Shown: positions 43,284 through 52,046 of the stretch, one piece after another | How positions within the stretch are numbered: position 1 is the first letter of the stretch | Layout of the letters: each line of letters opens with the position of its first letter | Assembly: GCA_947475845.1 (NCBI GenBank) | Contig: CANJMO010000004.1 | Location: forward strand, 32,151 to 96,150 | Reading direction: 5' to 3' | Length of the DNA: 64,000 nt | Source of the DNA: Caulobacteraceae bacterium | GTDB lineage: Bacteria; Pseudomonadota; Alphaproteobacteria; Caulobacterales; Caulobacteraceae | Made by a program: the position numbers and the translations under genes | The notes under the pieces: generated by a model | Databases searched by the model: none | Seen by the model: only the letters and a program-made list of their open reading frames with translations | What the model was told of the DNA's origin: nothing

Positions 43284-43298
43284 TCCCACATAGTGGGA
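43284..43298. promoter_or_regulatory. Perfect palindrome, candidate operator
   Basis: TCCCAC (43284-43289), ATA and GTGGGA (43293-43298) form a perfect inverted repeat directly before the AT-rich TATTATAT (43299-43306), 51 bp upstream of the metallo-hydrolase ATG and between divergent genes. Size and placement fit a dimeric repressor site overlapping a promoter; no regulator gene is near. Confidence 0.45.
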
Positions 43299-43349
43299 TA
43301 TTATATCGTTCGCCTGACCGGTTCCCTAAGGACCGGCGCGGAGGATCCC

Positions 43350-44402
43350 ATGCGCGCATATCTGAAAGGCCTTATGGCCGCCGCTGCTTTGGCGGCCCTG
43401 GCGGCGCCCGCGGCCCTGGCCCAGGACGGTTCGGCCGCGCTGATGGCGGATTTGAAGGCCCATGTCGCCGCCGCCCACCAGGCCGCCGGCAAGGACTTCG
43501 GCTGGCAGGCCGACATGCTGTGCCTCAACGCGACCTACGGCGGCGACGTGATCGGCTCGTTCTATGCCGGCAAGCGGATGAGCGACGCGGACGAGGACTA
43601 TGAGCCGGTCCAGGTGTTCGACGGAGTCTACTACGTCGGCCTGCGTGAGATCGGCGCCTACGCCATCAAGACCTCCGCGGGCGTGGTGCTGGTCGATTCC
43701 CTGCTGCCGGGGCAGACCGAGACCCTGCTGATCCCGCACCTGAAGAAGGCCGGTATCGACCCGGCCCAGGTGAAGTACGTCATCGTCACCCACGCCCACC
43801 CCGACCACATGGGCGGCGCCAAGTACTTCCAGGACCACTACAAATCCAAGGTGGTGCTGACCGCGCCCGACTGGGACATGGCGGAAAAGGCCGGCGGGAC
43901 CGGCGACAACGCGCCGCCCAGGCGCGATCAGGTTGTCGCCGACGGCGACAAGATCACGCTGGGCGACCGCACCTTCACCATCCTGTTCACCCCCGGCCAC
44001 ACCCCCGGCGCCCTGTCGGTGCTGATGGCGGTCAAGGACAAGGGCGTAGCCCACACCGCCCTGCTGTTTGGCGGGGCCGGCTGGGGCCTGGCGGCCATGC
44101 CGATGCCGATGCGGCCGCTCTACACCAACTCGCTCAATCACCTGGAGACGGTGGCGGCCGCCAACCACGTCGACGTCGCCCTGGAAGGCCACCCCTTCCT
44201 GTCGAACTCCCTGCTGCGCATGTCGCAGATCCGCGAGCGCAAGCCGGGCGCCCCCAACGCCCTGGTCATCGGCGAGGACGTCTACAAGCGCTACATCAGC
44301 GTGTTCAAGGAATGCCACGCCGCCTCCACCGACCGCTACCGCCTGCTGGTCGAGAAATTCGGCGCCGATACCAAGAAGTGGCCGGCCCAGTTCGTCGACT
44401 AG
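43350..44402 (+). CDS. Secreted metallo-beta-lactamase-fold hydrolase (B3-like)
   Basis: A 350-residue exported MBL-fold protein with a signal peptide (about 1-25, ending AALAQ). The zinc motif HAHPDHMGG is clear, and a later His lies in FTPGHTPG. The last ligand is probably in LEGHPF. This set resembles subclass B3 beta-lactamases, but many such secreted enzymes hydrolyse other substrates, and resistance should not be assumed. ATG 43350 is preceded by GGAG; a frame extends to 43245 through the promoter region. A palindromic operator candidate lies 51 bp upstream. A propeller/lipoprotein pair follows on the same strand 42 bp later. Confidence 0.85.
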   Translation: MRAYLKGLMAAAALAALAAPAALAQDGSAALMADLKAHVAAAHQAAGKDFGWQADMLCLNATYGGDVIGSFYAGKRMSDADEDYEPVQVFDGVYYVGLREIGAYAIKTSAGVVLVDSLLPGQTETLLIPHLKKAGIDPAQVKYVIVTHAHPDHMGGAKYFQDHYKSKVVLTAPDWDMAEKAGGTGDNAPPRRDQVVADGDKITLGDRTFTILFTPGHTPGALSVLMAVKDKGVAHTALLFGGAGWGLAAMPMPMRPLYTNSLNHLETVAAANHVDVALEGHPFLSNSLLRMSQIRERKPGAPNALVIGEDVYKRYISVFKECHAASTDRYRLLVEKFGADTKKWPAQFVD

Positions 44403-44444
44403 GAAAACCCTGCTAGGCTGGCCAAAAGAGCTGGAGGAAGCCCC

Positions 44445-45545
44445 ATGCACCGCAAGCGCCTGACCCAAGGCCTGCTGGCCGCCGCCGCCGTCGCCGCCCT
44501 GGCCATCGGCGTGGCTCCCGGCTCCACCGCCGTGACGCCCGGGCTGAATTCCGGCACGGGCCCCAAGCCCGTTTCCATCGACCGCCTGGCCTTCAGCCCC
44601 GACGGGGCCCTGTTCATCGCCGACAACCAGGGCGCGGCCATCTACGCCGTCGACCTAGACCGCTCCACCGGAGCGCCGGGCCTGAAGAGCGTCGAGCACA
44701 TCGAAAAACAGGTCGGCGCACTCATCGGCTCCGACGCCGGCAAGTTTTATTTCACCGACCTCGCCGTCGATCCCAAGACCGGCCAGGGCTACCTCGGCGC
44801 CGTGATGTCCTCCGGCGGCTCGGCCCTGTTCCGCGTCGATGGAGCCGGCGTGGTCACTCCCGTCGCACTCGACAAGCTGACCTATTCCGAAGTCGACATC
44901 CCCAATCCGATGCCGCTGGTGCCCGGCTACCGCGCCACCCGCGACACCACCGTCACCTCGATGGCCTACGACAATGGCCGCCTGTACGTGGCCGGCCTGT
45001 CCAACGAGGAATTCTCCTCCAAGCTGCGCTCGATCCCCTACCCCTTCCGTAGCGAGAGCCGCGGGGCCGGGATCGAGATCTTCCACACCAGCCACGGCCA
45101 GATGGAGACCCGCTCGCCGGTCTACACCCTGCTGCCGATGCGCTTCGGCGAGAAGATGGAGTTGCTGGCCGCCTACATCTGCACCCCGCTGGTGCGCCTG
45201 CCCGAAGACGCGCTGAAGGACGGCGCCGGCCTGCGCGGCACCACCATCGCCGAGATGGGCCGGCATAACCGCCCGATCGACATGGTCCGCTACACCAAGG
45301 ACGGCCAGGACTGGCTCTTGATGGCCAACAGCCGCCGCGGCGTGCTCAAGGTTCCGGTGTCCGCCGTCCAGGACGCCCAGGAGATTCCGGAATCCACCGG
45401 CAGCATCGACACTCGCGACCTCGGCGCAAAGCGCGTGCGCGGCAACGACGTCGACGCCCTGGCCCTGGCCGGCGCCGACAGCTACGCAGTTCTGGCGCGC
45501 AATCCGGACCGCGGAATGGACCTCCAAGTCGCCGCCCTGCCTTGA
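44445..45545 (+). CDS. Secreted beta-propeller-like protein of unknown function
   Basis: A 366-residue exported protein with a signal peptide or anchor (about 1-25). It has repeated blade-like units: SIDRLAFSPDGALFIADNQ, FYFTDLAVDPKTGQGYLG and TVTSMAYDNGRLYVAG. The pattern suggests a beta-propeller, but the blades are less regular than the NHL type. PMRFGEKMELLAAYICTPLVRLP is a distinctive conserved-looking block. AGCTGGAGG lies upstream of ATG 44445. TGA overlaps the TTG start of the next gene (TTGA), so the pair is coupled. I do not recognise a named family. Confidence 0.7.
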   Translation: MHRKRLTQGLLAAAAVAALAIGVAPGSTAVTPGLNSGTGPKPVSIDRLAFSPDGALFIADNQGAAIYAVDLDRSTGAPGLKSVEHIEKQVGALIGSDAGKFYFTDLAVDPKTGQGYLGAVMSSGGSALFRVDGAGVVTPVALDKLTYSEVDIPNPMPLVPGYRATRDTTVTSMAYDNGRLYVAGLSNEEFSSKLRSIPYPFRSESRGAGIEIFHTSHGQMETRSPVYTLLPMRFGEKMELLAAYICTPLVRLPEDALKDGAGLRGTTIAEMGRHNRPIDMVRYTKDGQDWLLMANSRRGVLKVPVSAVQDAQEIPESTGSIDTRDLGAKRVRGNDVDALALAGADSYAVLARNPDRGMDLQVAALP

Positions 45546-46618
45546 AACGGACGACCGCTGCGCTGGCCCTCCTGCTGGCGCTGACCGCCTGCGAGCGCAG
45601 GTCCACGACCCTGGCGCTTGACGGCCCGGCCATCGTGGCCCGCGATCTGGACGACGCCACGCTCGAGGCCCTGCGCGCCCTGCCCGACCGCCCGGACGCC
45701 TGGGCCCCGCTGTTCTCCCTGTCGGTGGGCGGGGGCCTGCCGCCGGTGATGGGCCGCTACGTCCTCAAGGGCCGCACCGCCCGCTTCACCCCCGCCTTCC
45801 CGCTGGAGCCCGGCCGCACCTACATCATCCGCCTCAGCGTCCCCGGAGGTCTGCCTCTGACCACCATGCTGACGCCGCCCAGGGCCGCCCCGCAGGCCGC
45901 CGCGGCGGTTCAGGCCGTCTATCCGTCCGGCTCCGCCTGGCCGCAGAACCTGCTGCGCCTCTACATCCAGTTTTCCGCGCCGATGGCGGTCGGCCGCCCC
46001 GGGACCCTCACCCTGCTCGACGCCGCCAGCAAGGCGATGGACGAGCCGTTCCTGCCGCTGGGCCTGGAGTTCTGGAGCCCCGACCACACCCGGCTGACCG
46101 TGCTGGTCGATCCGGGCCGGGTGAAGCAGGGCATATTGCCGGGCGAGGTGCTTACCGCCGGGGCGCGCTACACCCTCGTAGTGGGCCCCGACTGGACCGA
46201 CGCGCGCGGCGCGCCGCTCAAGGCCGCCTTTCGTCAGGCCGTTGTCATCGGCCCGGCGCAGCGCAGCGCCATCGATCTGAAGGCCTGGCGGATCGCCGCC
46301 CCAGCGTCGGGTTCGCGGGCGCCGCTGAAACTGGCGTTCGACCGCCCGATGGACCGCGCCCTGCTGTTCACCGCCCTGGGCGTCGCCGACGCCGACGGCG
46401 CCCGGCTGCCGGGTCAGGTCTCGGTCGAACCGGGCGAACGGGCGTGGTCGTTCACCCCGGACAAGCCCTGGCGCTCCCGAAGCTACAGCCTTCTGGTCCA
46501 GCCCTGGATCGAGGACGTCGCGGGCAACCGCCCGGGGGTCGCCTTCGAGCGCATCCCCGGCCCGGCCCCCGCTGCGCCGAGCGCCAAACTGCTGACCCTG
46601 CCGTTCAGGCCGGGCTGA
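45542..46618 (+). CDS. Lipoprotein with Ig-like domains
   Basis: A 358-residue predicted lipoprotein. The signal LALLLALTAC contains a lipobox with Cys at about residue 17. The mature part has two or more Ig-like beta domains: NLLRLYIQFSAPMAVG and KLAFDRPMDRALLFTAL resemble the repeated edge strands of SbsA-type Ig-like modules. RARYTLVVGPDWTD-like segments close each domain. Translation probably begins at TTG 45542, overlapping the upstream stop as TTGA. Coupling to the beta-propeller gene suggests a two-protein periplasmic or outer-membrane complex. The gene ends 3 bp before the convergent hydrolase stop. Confidence 0.72.
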   Translation: MKRTTAALALLLALTACERRSTTLALDGPAIVARDLDDATLEALRALPDRPDAWAPLFSLSVGGGLPPVMGRYVLKGRTARFTPAFPLEPGRTYIIRLSVPGGLPLTTMLTPPRAAPQAAAAVQAVYPSGSAWPQNLLRLYIQFSAPMAVGRPGTLTLLDAASKAMDEPFLPLGLEFWSPDHTRLTVLVDPGRVKQGILPGEVLTAGARYTLVVGPDWTDARGAPLKAAFRQAVVIGPAQRSAIDLKAWRIAAPASGSRAPLKLAFDRPMDRALLFTALGVADADGARLPGQVSVEPGERAWSFTPDKPWRSRSYSLLVQPWIEDVAGNRPGVAFERIPGPAPAAPSAKLLTLPFRPG

Positions 46619-46621
46619 CGC

Positions 46622-47971
46622 CTAGAAGCGCTTGTCCAGCCAGTCGGCCGAATAGTCGACGATGTGGTGCACGGTGTCGCCGAACTCGCCCGGCGTCCGC
46701 TCGCACGGCTTGCAGGGCGTGAAGCCGTGCACCGCGCCCTCGGCGAAGGCGATCGTCTTGTCCTTGGAGCCGGCCAGGTTGTAGCCCATCTCGGCGGAGA
46801 CCAGCCAATAGTGGCCGGTGTTGGCGATCAGCAGCATCGGGATCTGGATCCCCGGCACGGCGCCCATCAGGTTGTTGTAGTTGGACGACCAGTCGACCCC
46901 CGAGATCGAGTCCTCGGTGATGCGGTAGCCCGGCAGGGTGCGGGTGGCGAAGGTGTGCAGGAAGCGGTTGACGCTGGTCTCCAGCGCCCCGTCCTTCAGC
47001 TTCTGGCTGACCTCCTCGACGCCGGACGGAACGCGCACCGAGCGGATCACTTCGGTCGACAGCGAACCATTGCCCTTGATCAGGGTGTGCGCCTCTTTCG
47101 TGTGAGACAGCAGGGACAGGTCCGGGCGGTAGATCTTCGGATAGCGGGTGCCGCCCGGGATCAGGAACGGCTCGTCGTCGGCGAACTTGCCCTGGCCGGC
47201 CTTGATCGCCGCCTGCCGCGCCACGGCCCGATCGACCAGCACCTTGTTGCGCGCCGCCTGGGCCGCCCAGAATTTGGCCTTGAACGCCTCGGAATAGTGC
47301 GCCCCGGTCTTGGCGAAGCCGTTGGCGGCGCTGAAGCTGTCCAGGCCCGGATCGAGCTTGCGCGGGTTGTTCTCGTCGGTCACCGACGGGTCCAGCGAAT
47401 TCAGGAAGGCGGCGGACACGCCCCAGATCGGGTCCAGCAGGACGATGCCGTCGGCCTTGGGGAAGCCGGCGAAGTCGTCGGGGCATTTGACGATCTTGTC
47501 CGGCCCGTTGCAGGCCTTGATCCCGTTCTCGGCGATGTTCTCGTAGGAGGCCATCAGCGGCGCCCCCGACGAATGGCCCATCAGCACCACCTTGGTGACG
47601 CCCGGCATGGCCCTGGCGTAGGTCACCACCGTGCGCACGTCGCGCAGGACATTGTCCCAGTCGGTGTCGTGGTCCTCGGCGTCCGGCCCGCTGCGGGCGT
47701 TGGTGGAGATCACGACGTAACCGCGCGCCGCCAGGATCGGGGCCTGCAGGTTGTCCAGCGAGTTGGACTCGTCGTGCATGATGACGATGGCGGTGTGCGA
47801 GCGCGGGTTGGCCGCCGCCGGGCGCGAGATCACCGAATCGATGCCGCGAATCTTGGTGTAGGCGGCGATCACCCCGGGCGCCGTCGGCGCCTGGGCCTGC
47901 GTCGGAAGGGCCGCGCCCGCCAGGGTTGTGACGCAGGCGGCGAGCAGCGCGCCTCTCAGGGAGTGGCTCAT
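46622..47971 (-). CDS. Secreted alpha/beta hydrolase
   Basis: A 449-residue exported hydrolase with a signal peptide (about 1-27, ending PTQAQA). The nucleophile elbow is GHSSGA, preceded by VIMHDESNSLDN as the oxyanion region. HGFTPCKPCERTPGEFGD near the end probably includes the catalytic His, and two Cys that could form a disulfide lie in this block. The parallel long frame on the same strand is a shadow. Start ATG 47971 behind AGGAGGAACG. Convergent with the lipoprotein and divergent from the isomerase operon. Substrate unknown; esters of aromatic acids would fit the region, but that is a guess. Confidence 0.8.
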   Translation of the reverse strand: MSHSLRGALLAACVTTLAGAALPTQAQAPTAPGVIAAYTKIRGIDSVISRPAAANPRSHTAIVIMHDESNSLDNLQAPILAARGYVVISTNARSGPDAEDHDTDWDNVLRDVRTVVTYARAMPGVTKVVLMGHSSGAPLMASYENIAENGIKACNGPDKIVKCPDDFAGFPKADGIVLLDPIWGVSAAFLNSLDPSVTDENNPRKLDPGLDSFSAANGFAKTGAHYSEAFKAKFWAAQAARNKVLVDRAVARQAAIKAGQGKFADDEPFLIPGGTRYPKIYRPDLSLLSHTKEAHTLIKGNGSLSTEVIRSVRVPSGVEEVSQKLKDGALETSVNRFLHTFATRTLPGYRITEDSISGVDWSSNYNNLMGAVPGIQIPMLLIANTGHYWLVSAEMGYNLAGSKDKTIAFAEGAVHGFTPCKPCERTPGEFGDTVHHIVDYSADWLDKRF

Positions 47972-48094
47972 GGGACGTTCCTCCTACTGCCGGCGCGTGA
48001 CTGCGCTCTGATCGCCGTGATGGCTTTTCGGACATCACCATAGGCGCCGCCACAGTGCTTGGAAAGCCGCCCGGCCTCGCCTAAGGAACCCCTC

Positions 48095-49186
48095 ATGAAG
48101 ATCGACGGCGTTCCCCATCGCACCATCTGGCCGGCCGCGGACGGCGCCGCCGTCGAGGTCATCGACCAGACCGCCTTGCCCCACGCCTTCCGCGTCCAGC
48201 GCCTCACCACCGAGGCCGAGGCCGTGGTCGCCATCCGCGATATGATCGTGCGCGGCGCGCCCCTGATCGGCGTCACCGGCGCCTACGGCATGGCGCTGGC
48301 CGCCCAGGACGACGCCGGCGACGACGCCCTCAACGTCGCCGCCATGCGGCTGTCGGACGCCCGGCCCACGGCGGTCAATCTGCGCTGGGCGGTCGAGCGG
48401 ATGCGGCTGCATCTTCTGGCCCACCCGCAAGGCGAGCGCGTCGCCGCCGCCTGGGCGGAGGCTTCCGCCATCGCCGAGGAGGACGTGGAGTCCTGCGCCG
48501 CCATCGGCCGTCACGGCGCCGAAATCGTGCGCAAGGCCTGGGACGGCAACCGGCCGGTCAACATCCTCACCCATTGCAACGCCGGCTGGCTTGCGACGGT
48601 CGACTGGGGCACCGCCCTGGCGCCGATCTACGCCGCGGTCGAGCAGGGCGTTCCGGTGCATGTGTGGGTCGACGAGACCCGTCCGCGCGGCCAGGGCGCG
48701 GCCCTGACGGCCTGGGAATTGGGTCAGCACGGCGTGCCCCACACCGTGATCGCCGACAATGCCGGCGGCCATCTGATGCAGAAGGGCCAGGTCGACCTCT
48801 GCATCGTCGGCTCCGACCGCGTGGCCGCCAACGGCGACGTCTGCAACAAGATCGGCACCTATCTGAAGGCCCTGGCGGCCAAGGACAACCACGTCCCGTT
48901 CTGCGCCGCCCTGCCGTTCTCGACCATCGACTGGTCGCTGAAGAAGGGGTCGGACATCCCCATCGAAGAACGCAGCGCGTTGGAGGTCACCACCGCCACC
49001 GGCATGACCGCCGATGGCCGCATCGAGACGGTGCGCCTGACCCCGGAGGGCAGCCGCGCCGCCAACCCTGCGTTCGACGTCACCCCCGCCCATCTGGTCA
49101 CCGGCATCATCACCGAGCGCGGGGTCTGCGCCGCCAGCGCCAAGGGCCTGCTCACCCTCTATCCCGAACAGAAGGCCGCCTCCTGA
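48095..49186 (+). CDS. S-methyl-5-thioribose-1-phosphate isomerase-like aldose-ketose isomerase
   Basis: A 363-residue MtnA/eIF2B-alpha family isomerase. The key residues are in place: catalytic Cys161 in THCNAG and Asp241 in GSDRVAANGDVCNKIG, with IVRGAPLIGVTGAYG (51-65) at the phosphate site. MtnA converts 5-methylthioribose-1-phosphate to the ribulose form; close relatives act on 5-deoxyribose-1-phosphate. The paired gene is a class II aldolase fused to a dehydrogenase, not the MtnB dehydratase, so the ketose is probably cleaved to DHAP and an aldehyde. ATG 48095 begins the homology. Stop and next start overlap by one base (TGATG). Confidence 0.88.
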   Translation: MKIDGVPHRTIWPAADGAAVEVIDQTALPHAFRVQRLTTEAEAVVAIRDMIVRGAPLIGVTGAYGMALAAQDDAGDDALNVAAMRLSDARPTAVNLRWAVERMRLHLLAHPQGERVAAAWAEASAIAEEDVESCAAIGRHGAEIVRKAWDGNRPVNILTHCNAGWLATVDWGTALAPIYAAVEQGVPVHVWVDETRPRGQGAALTAWELGQHGVPHTVIADNAGGHLMQKGQVDLCIVGSDRVAANGDVCNKIGTYLKALAAKDNHVPFCAALPFSTIDWSLKKGSDIPIEERSALEVTTATGMTADGRIETVRLTPEGSRAANPAFDVTPAHLVTGIITERGVCAASAKGLLTLYPEQKAAS

Positions 49187-51231
49187 TGCAAAGCCTGTGG
49201 TCCGACGCCGACGCCCAGGCCTTCATCGACCGCTACGCTCAAAAGGGCGTCGGCGAGGATCTGGCCCTGCGCGTCTACACCAGCCGCCTGCTCGGCGCCG
49301 ATCCGCGCCTGGTTCAGCACGGCGGCGGCAACACCTCGGTCAAGACCACCGTCAACGACATGGTCGGCCGCCCGGTCGAAGTGCTCTGCGTCAAGGGTTC
49401 CGGCTGGGACCTCGGCGACATTGAGCCCGAAGGCCTGCCCGCCGTGCGCATGGAGCCGCTGCTGGCCCTGCGCCGGCTCAACACCCTGTCAGACGAAGGC
49501 ATGGTCGAGGCCCAGCGCACCGCCCTGATGGTGTCGAATGCCCCGAACCCCTCGGTCGAGGCCCTGCTGCACGCCTGGGTGCCGACCAAGTTCGTCGACC
49601 ACACCCACTCCAACGCCGTCCTCGCCCTGACCGACCAGCCCAATGGCGAAGCCCTCTGCCGCGAGATCTACGGCGAGGCCCTGGCCATCGCTCCCTACGT
49701 CATGCCCGGCTTCTCCCTCGCGCATCAGGTGGCCCAGGTCTACGAGGCCAATCCGGGCGCCGAAGGCGTGGTCCTGCTCAAGCACGGCATCTTCACCTGG
49801 GGCGACACCGCCCAACAATCCTACGAGCGGATGATCCGCTTCGTGTCCCTGGCCGAGGACCGCCTCAAGGCCGGCGCCGGTAAGACCATCGCCCAGATCA
49901 CACTCCCGCCGATCGCCCCTCTCGCCGAAGTCGCGTCCATCATCCGCGGCGCCCTTGCCGAACAGCGCAAGGACGGCTCGCTCGCCCGCGTCATCCTCGA
50001 ACACCGCTCAAGCCCCGACACCCTGACCTTCGCCAACGGCAAGGACCTCGCCCGCTATAGCCAGCAGGGCCTGGTCACCCCCGACCACGTCATCCGCATC
50101 AAGCCCTGGCCGCTCGTGGTCCCCGCCCCCGCCGCCGGCGACATCGCCGGGTTCGCGTCCGCCGTCCGCGCCGCCGTGGCCGACTACGCCGCCCGCTACG
50201 CCGCCTATTTCGAGCGCAACAACGCGATCATCGAGCCGAAGAAGACCATGCTCGATCCCCTGCCGCGCTGGGTCGTCGTCCCCGGGGTCGGCCTCTTTGG
50301 CGTCGGCGCCTCCAAGGGCGCGGCCCGCATCGCCGCCGACATCGCCGAGACCACCGCCGCCACGGTCCTGCAGTCCGAAGCCATGGACCGCTTCGAGAGC
50401 ATCTCGGAGTACGACATCTTCGAGATCGAATACTGGTCGCTGGAACAGGCCAAGCTCGGCAAGGGCAAGGAGAAGCCCCTCGCCCGCCAGGTGGTCGCCG
50501 TCACCGGCGGCGGCGGCGCCATCGGCGCCGCGGTCGCCCGCGCCTTCGCCGCCGAGGGCGCGGAAGTCGCCGTGCTCGACCGTGATCTCGATGCCGCCCA
50601 GGCCACGGCCAAATCGGTCAAGGGCCTGGCCGTCGCCTGCGACGTCACCGACGCCGCCTCGGTCCGCGCCGCGTTCGACAAGATTGCCGAGACCTATGGC
50701 GGGGTCGATATCCTCGTCTCCAACGCCGGCGCCGCCTTCACCGGCAAGATCGGCGAGGTGTCGGACGACGTCCTGCGCGCCAGCTTCGAGCTCAACTTCT
50801 TCGCCCACCAGCATGCGGCCCAGGCGGCCGTCGCCATCATGGGCCGGCAGAAGACCGGCGGCGTCTTGCTGTTCAACGCCTCCAAACAGGCGGTCAATCC
50901 GGGCCCGAACTTTGGCCCCTACGGCCTGCCCAAGGCGGCGACCATCGCCCTCGCCCGCCAGTACGCCCTGGAGTACGGCGTCGACGGCATCCGCTCCAAC
51001 GCCATCAACGCCGACCGCATCCGCTCGGGCCTGCTCACCGACGACATGATCGCGACCCGCTCCAAGGCCCGCGGCCTGACCGAGCACGACTACATGGCCG
51101 GCAACCTTCTGGGGCAGGAAGTCACCGCCGACGACGTCGGCAAGGCCTTCGTCGCCCTCGCCCTGGCCGAAAAGACCACCGGCGCCGTCCTCACCGTCGA
51201 CGGTGGCAACGTCGCCGCCGCGATGCGCTAG
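49186..51231 (+). CDS. Bifunctional class II aldolase / short-chain dehydrogenase
   Basis: A 681-residue fusion. The N-terminal aldolase (about 1-400) has HGGGNTSVK, the zinc motif HTHSNAV and HGIFTWG, as in L-rhamnulose- and L-fuculose-1-phosphate aldolases. The C-terminal SDR (about 425-681) has the NAD motif TGGGGAIGAAVA, NAG, and the Ser and YGLPK (YxxxK) active site. The RhaEW/YuxG-type homologue cleaves rhamnulose-1-phosphate to DHAP and lactaldehyde and oxidises the latter to lactate. With the MtnA-like partner, the substrate may instead be 5-deoxyribulose- or methylthioribulose-1-phosphate. No rhamnose isomerase or kinase gene is adjacent. Confidence 0.9.
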   Translation: MQSLWSDADAQAFIDRYAQKGVGEDLALRVYTSRLLGADPRLVQHGGGNTSVKTTVNDMVGRPVEVLCVKGSGWDLGDIEPEGLPAVRMEPLLALRRLNTLSDEGMVEAQRTALMVSNAPNPSVEALLHAWVPTKFVDHTHSNAVLALTDQPNGEALCREIYGEALAIAPYVMPGFSLAHQVAQVYEANPGAEGVVLLKHGIFTWGDTAQQSYERMIRFVSLAEDRLKAGAGKTIAQITLPPIAPLAEVASIIRGALAEQRKDGSLARVILEHRSSPDTLTFANGKDLARYSQQGLVTPDHVIRIKPWPLVVPAPAAGDIAGFASAVRAAVADYAARYAAYFERNNAIIEPKKTMLDPLPRWVVVPGVGLFGVGASKGAARIAADIAETTAATVLQSEAMDRFESISEYDIFEIEYWSLEQAKLGKGKEKPLARQVVAVTGGGGAIGAAVARAFAAEGAEVAVLDRDLDAAQATAKSVKGLAVACDVTDAASVRAAFDKIAETYGGVDILVSNAGAAFTGKIGEVSDDVLRASFELNFFAHQHAAQAAVAIMGRQKTGGVLLFNASKQAVNPGPNFGPYGLPKAATIALARQYALEYGVDGIRSNAINADRIRSGLLTDDMIATRSKARGLTEHDYMAGNLLGQEVTADDVGKAFVALALAEKTTGAVLTVDGGNVAAAMR

Positions 51232-51240
51232 ATCTGGGCG

Positions 51241-51960
51241 CTAGGCCTTCGCCGCCGGCGCCACGGTCGCGTCCTGGCCGCTCTTGGCCAGCCCCGCCTT
51301 GACGAAGCCCGAAGCCTTCATCTCCTCGACAAACGCTTTCAGATAGCCGTAGCCCTTGTTGCCCTTGGCGCAGCCCATCGCCTGGCTGACCGTAGCGAAG
51401 GCCTCCGGCATGATCCGCACTCCCGACTTGCCCTTGGCGTAGTCGGCCAGCATCTGGCGGATGCCCGCCGCCCCGTCGGTTTCCCCGGCCATGAAACGAT
51501 CCAGATAGTCGTTGTCCTGCCGCACCAGGGTCGCGTGCTTCAGGGTGCGGGTCAGATACAGATCATAGGCGGCGCGGTCCTTGACCCCGATCTTGATCCC
51601 GGCCCGGTCCATGTCCTCGGGGTGATGGATCGGCGAGGACTCCTTCACCAGATAGGTGCTCTCGATCAGCACATAGGGCGCAGTGAAATCGATCCGCTCG
51701 GCCCGCACCGGCTCGATGGCCAGGAAGCAGACGTCGCACTTGCCCGCCCCGATGGCGTCGACCACGTCGCCGGGCGCGTCATAGGCGATGAAGTCGGTCG
51801 GGACCCCGAGCCGCTTGCCCAGCTCCCGCGCCAGGTCCGCCGCGACGCCGCCGGGCTGTCCGTCGCCCCTATCGCGCATGGTCAGGACGGTGTTGCTGTA
51901 GTTCATCCCGGCGCGCAGCCGTCCGGAGGGGGCCAGCAGGGCGGTGTCTGAAGCAGCCAA
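51241..51960 (-). CDS. Family 3 solute-binding protein without obvious signal peptide
   Basis: A 239-residue bacterial extracellular solute-binding (type 3) fold: LRAGMNYSNTVLT, ARELGKRLGVPTDFIAY, FTAPYVLIESTYLV and KIGVKDRAAYDLYL. These are typical of amino-acid or organic-acid binding lobes. No Sec or Tat leader can be found. The best start is TTG 51960 behind AAGGGAG, and the mature-like sequence begins at once. No ABC permease or ATPase gene is adjacent. Either the protein is cytoplasmic, or export uses another route, or the start is misread. It converges with the aldolase gene and is divergent from alanine dehydrogenase. Confidence 0.75.
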   Translation of the reverse strand: MAASDTALLAPSGRLRAGMNYSNTVLTMRDRGDGQPGGVAADLARELGKRLGVPTDFIAYDAPGDVVDAIGAGKCDVCFLAIEPVRAERIDFTAPYVLIESTYLVKESSPIHHPEDMDRAGIKIGVKDRAAYDLYLTRTLKHATLVRQDNDYLDRFMAGETDGAAGIRQMLADYAKGKSGVRIMPEAFATVSQAMGCAKGNKGYGYLKAFVEEMKASGFVKAGLAKSGQDATVAPAAKA

Positions 51961-52046
51961 AAGTGGTCTCCCTTGTTCTATGTCTGGGCGAAGCTCGCCG
52001 CGCTCCCCATCTTCAGGTGAGGTAGCCGAAGTCGAGGGAGTGAACC

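Noticed and set aside
43350..44402. Antibiotic-resistance beta-lactamase
   Set aside because: The fold and zinc motif fit B3-like enzymes, but many secreted MBL-fold hydrolases have other substrates and no resistance context is present.
47972..48094. SAM or other riboswitch upstream of the MtnA-like gene
   Set aside because: The 123-bp leader shows no conserved riboswitch core that I could recognise, and no terminator-antiterminator pair.
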